From NCBI GenBank assembly GCA_958430865.1, contig CAUDNR010004091.1:1-47321 (forward strand): DNA of 47,321 nucleotides, in the 5' to 3' direction. Shown one piece after another: positions 46,579 to 47,321 of this stretch (position 1 is the stretch's first letter; each line of letters starts with the position of its first letter). The DNA is from Entrophospora sp. SA101 (lineage: Eukaryota; Glomeromycota; Glomeromycetes; Entrophosporales; Entrophosporaceae). Position numbers and translations under genes: made by a program. The notes below the pieces were generated by a model that saw only the letters and a list, made by a program, of their open reading frames with translations, did no database searches and was not told the origin of the DNA.

Positions 46579-47321
46579 ATGTCTGTTGAAAAACTTTTTT
46601 TTGATTTGGTAGAACTGGGATTAGAAGAATATGAAGAAAATGAATTTGTATTTAATACCATTGCTGAAGTGCAAGAAATTTTCCATAACTCTGAAAATTG
46701 CACTTGTTATAGACGTAGTAATACTAAAAATTTTCACCCTTGCTTTGAAATAATTGGTTTTAAACCATTTTTTGAACGTTTAATTCATTTAAAAGGTTTA
46801 GATAAAAAAGAAAAAGATTTATTTATTAAAACACAACTAATGATGGGAAATCTCTCTAGTAATAAAGATGACCAAAAAGTTTACTATAAATATCAATTTA
46901 ATGGTTTGATAAAAATATGTCAGAGTATTTTTATGAAATTATGTGGTATTGGGAAACGGACTTTGGAAAATTTACAAGATCATTACAAACAATATGGACT
47001 TGATGAGCGTATTCATGGAAATACAGGTCGTGCACCATCACTGGAATCTAAAATTAAAATAACAAATGAAATTGCAACTTCAGTTAAAAACTTTTTAAAT
47101 AACTATGCTCTTGATTGTGGATTACCTTCACCAATGCGAAATCGTAAAGATTCTGATGTTTTTATTTATTTACCTACTGATGCTACTTATACTTCTGTTT
47201 ATGAAGAATATAAAAGACATTATATAAAAGAAATTGATAATAATGTGATCTCACGTGTTAGTTTCTGTAGACTTTGGAAACAACTAATGCCCCATTTCAA
47301 ATTCCAACCATTAGCTACTGA
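46579..47321 (+). CDS. Transposase-like protein, N-terminal part (runs off the window)
   Basis: An open frame of 247 codons runs from ATG 46579 to the right edge with no stop. It reads MSVEKLFFDLVELGLEEYEE, then a CTCYRR segment, YYKYQFNGLIKICQSIFMKL, CGIGKRTLENLQDHYKQYGL, an HGNTGRAPS basic turn, LPTDATYTSVYEEYKRHYIK, and SFCRLWKQLMPHFKFQPLAT. The order 'short Cys part, helical C-GI-KRLENL block, HGN-R-P, LP-S/T-T--VY--Y, F-RLW--L-P' is one I know from widely dispersed, poorly annotated transposase-like proteins in invertebrates and fungi, where a Cys-rich region and a presumed catalytic domain follow. Absence of introns supports a mobile origin. Confidence 0.6.
   Translation, partial: MSVEKLFFDLVELGLEEYEENEFVFNTIAEVQEIFHNSENCTCYRRSNTKNFHPCFEIIGFKPFFERLIHLKGLDKKEKDLFIKTQLMMGNLSSNKDDQKVYYKYQFNGLIKICQSIFMKLCGIGKRTLENLQDHYKQYGLDERIHGNTGRAPSLESKIKITNEIATSVKNFLNNYALDCGLPSPMRNRKDSDVFIYLPTDATYTSVYEEYKRHYIKEIDNNVISRVSFCRLWKQLMPHFKFQPLAT

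Overview
The window looks like nuclear DNA of an early-diverging filamentous fungus, most probably an arbuscular mycorrhizal (Glomeromycotina, Rhizophagus-like) fungus. The evidence is strongly AT-rich DNA, many short AT-rich GT..AG introns (up to 16 in one gene), fungal-type housekeeping proteins, and accessory DNA made of decayed kinase-like and BTB genes and several DNA transposon families. The lineage call is inference, since no rRNA or other marker is present. One 10-N assembly gap lies at 16687-16696.

Layout. 1-15.3 kb: a dispersed repeat at the extreme left; N-myristoyltransferase (+); a decayed proteasome beta-6 gene (-) placed head to head with an intact proteasome beta-5 gene (+); cytosolic-type lysyl-tRNA synthetase (-); ATP-type PEP carboxykinase (-) with a mitochondrial-like leader and four CGG-N7-CGG elements upstream; a decayed glycogen synthase gene (-). 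15.3-23 kb: a mobile-element nest holding a 193-bp pogo-like MITE, a second copy of the left-end dispersed repeat, a Tc1/mariner element cut by the gap, a small intact histone chaperone (CHZ) gene, and a large transposon whose protein carries an exact in-frame 516-bp tandem duplication. 23-26 kb: an AIG2-like gamma-glutamylcyclotransferase (-) and a decayed protein kinase (+). 26.2-31.2 kb: a 1587-residue coiled-coil protein (-). 31.2-34.7 kb: gene-poor. 34.7-43.4 kb: WRNIP1/Mgs1 AAA ATPase (+, 17 exons), HSDL2-like peroxisomal dehydrogenase (+, C-terminal SKL), PPIL2-type U-box cyclophilin (-). 43.4-47.3 kb: gene-poor DNA, a decayed BTB gene, and the start of another transposase-like gene running off the right edge.

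The intact genes are unrelated housekeeping functions (protein lipidation, proteolysis, translation, gluconeogenesis, chromatin, replication stress, peroxisomal metabolism, splicing or ubiquitin) and do not form one pathway. I rebuilt exon structures by hand; each spliced model quoted below keeps one frame from start to stop. The most striking observation is that the large transposon's right end at 22986 shares a 9-bp target-site duplication with the left end at 15959, not with the nearer left end at 19098. So either a 7-kb composite element encloses the CHZ gene, or the assembly is chimeric here. The second is the group of four CGG-N7-CGG sites upstream of the gluconeogenic gene.
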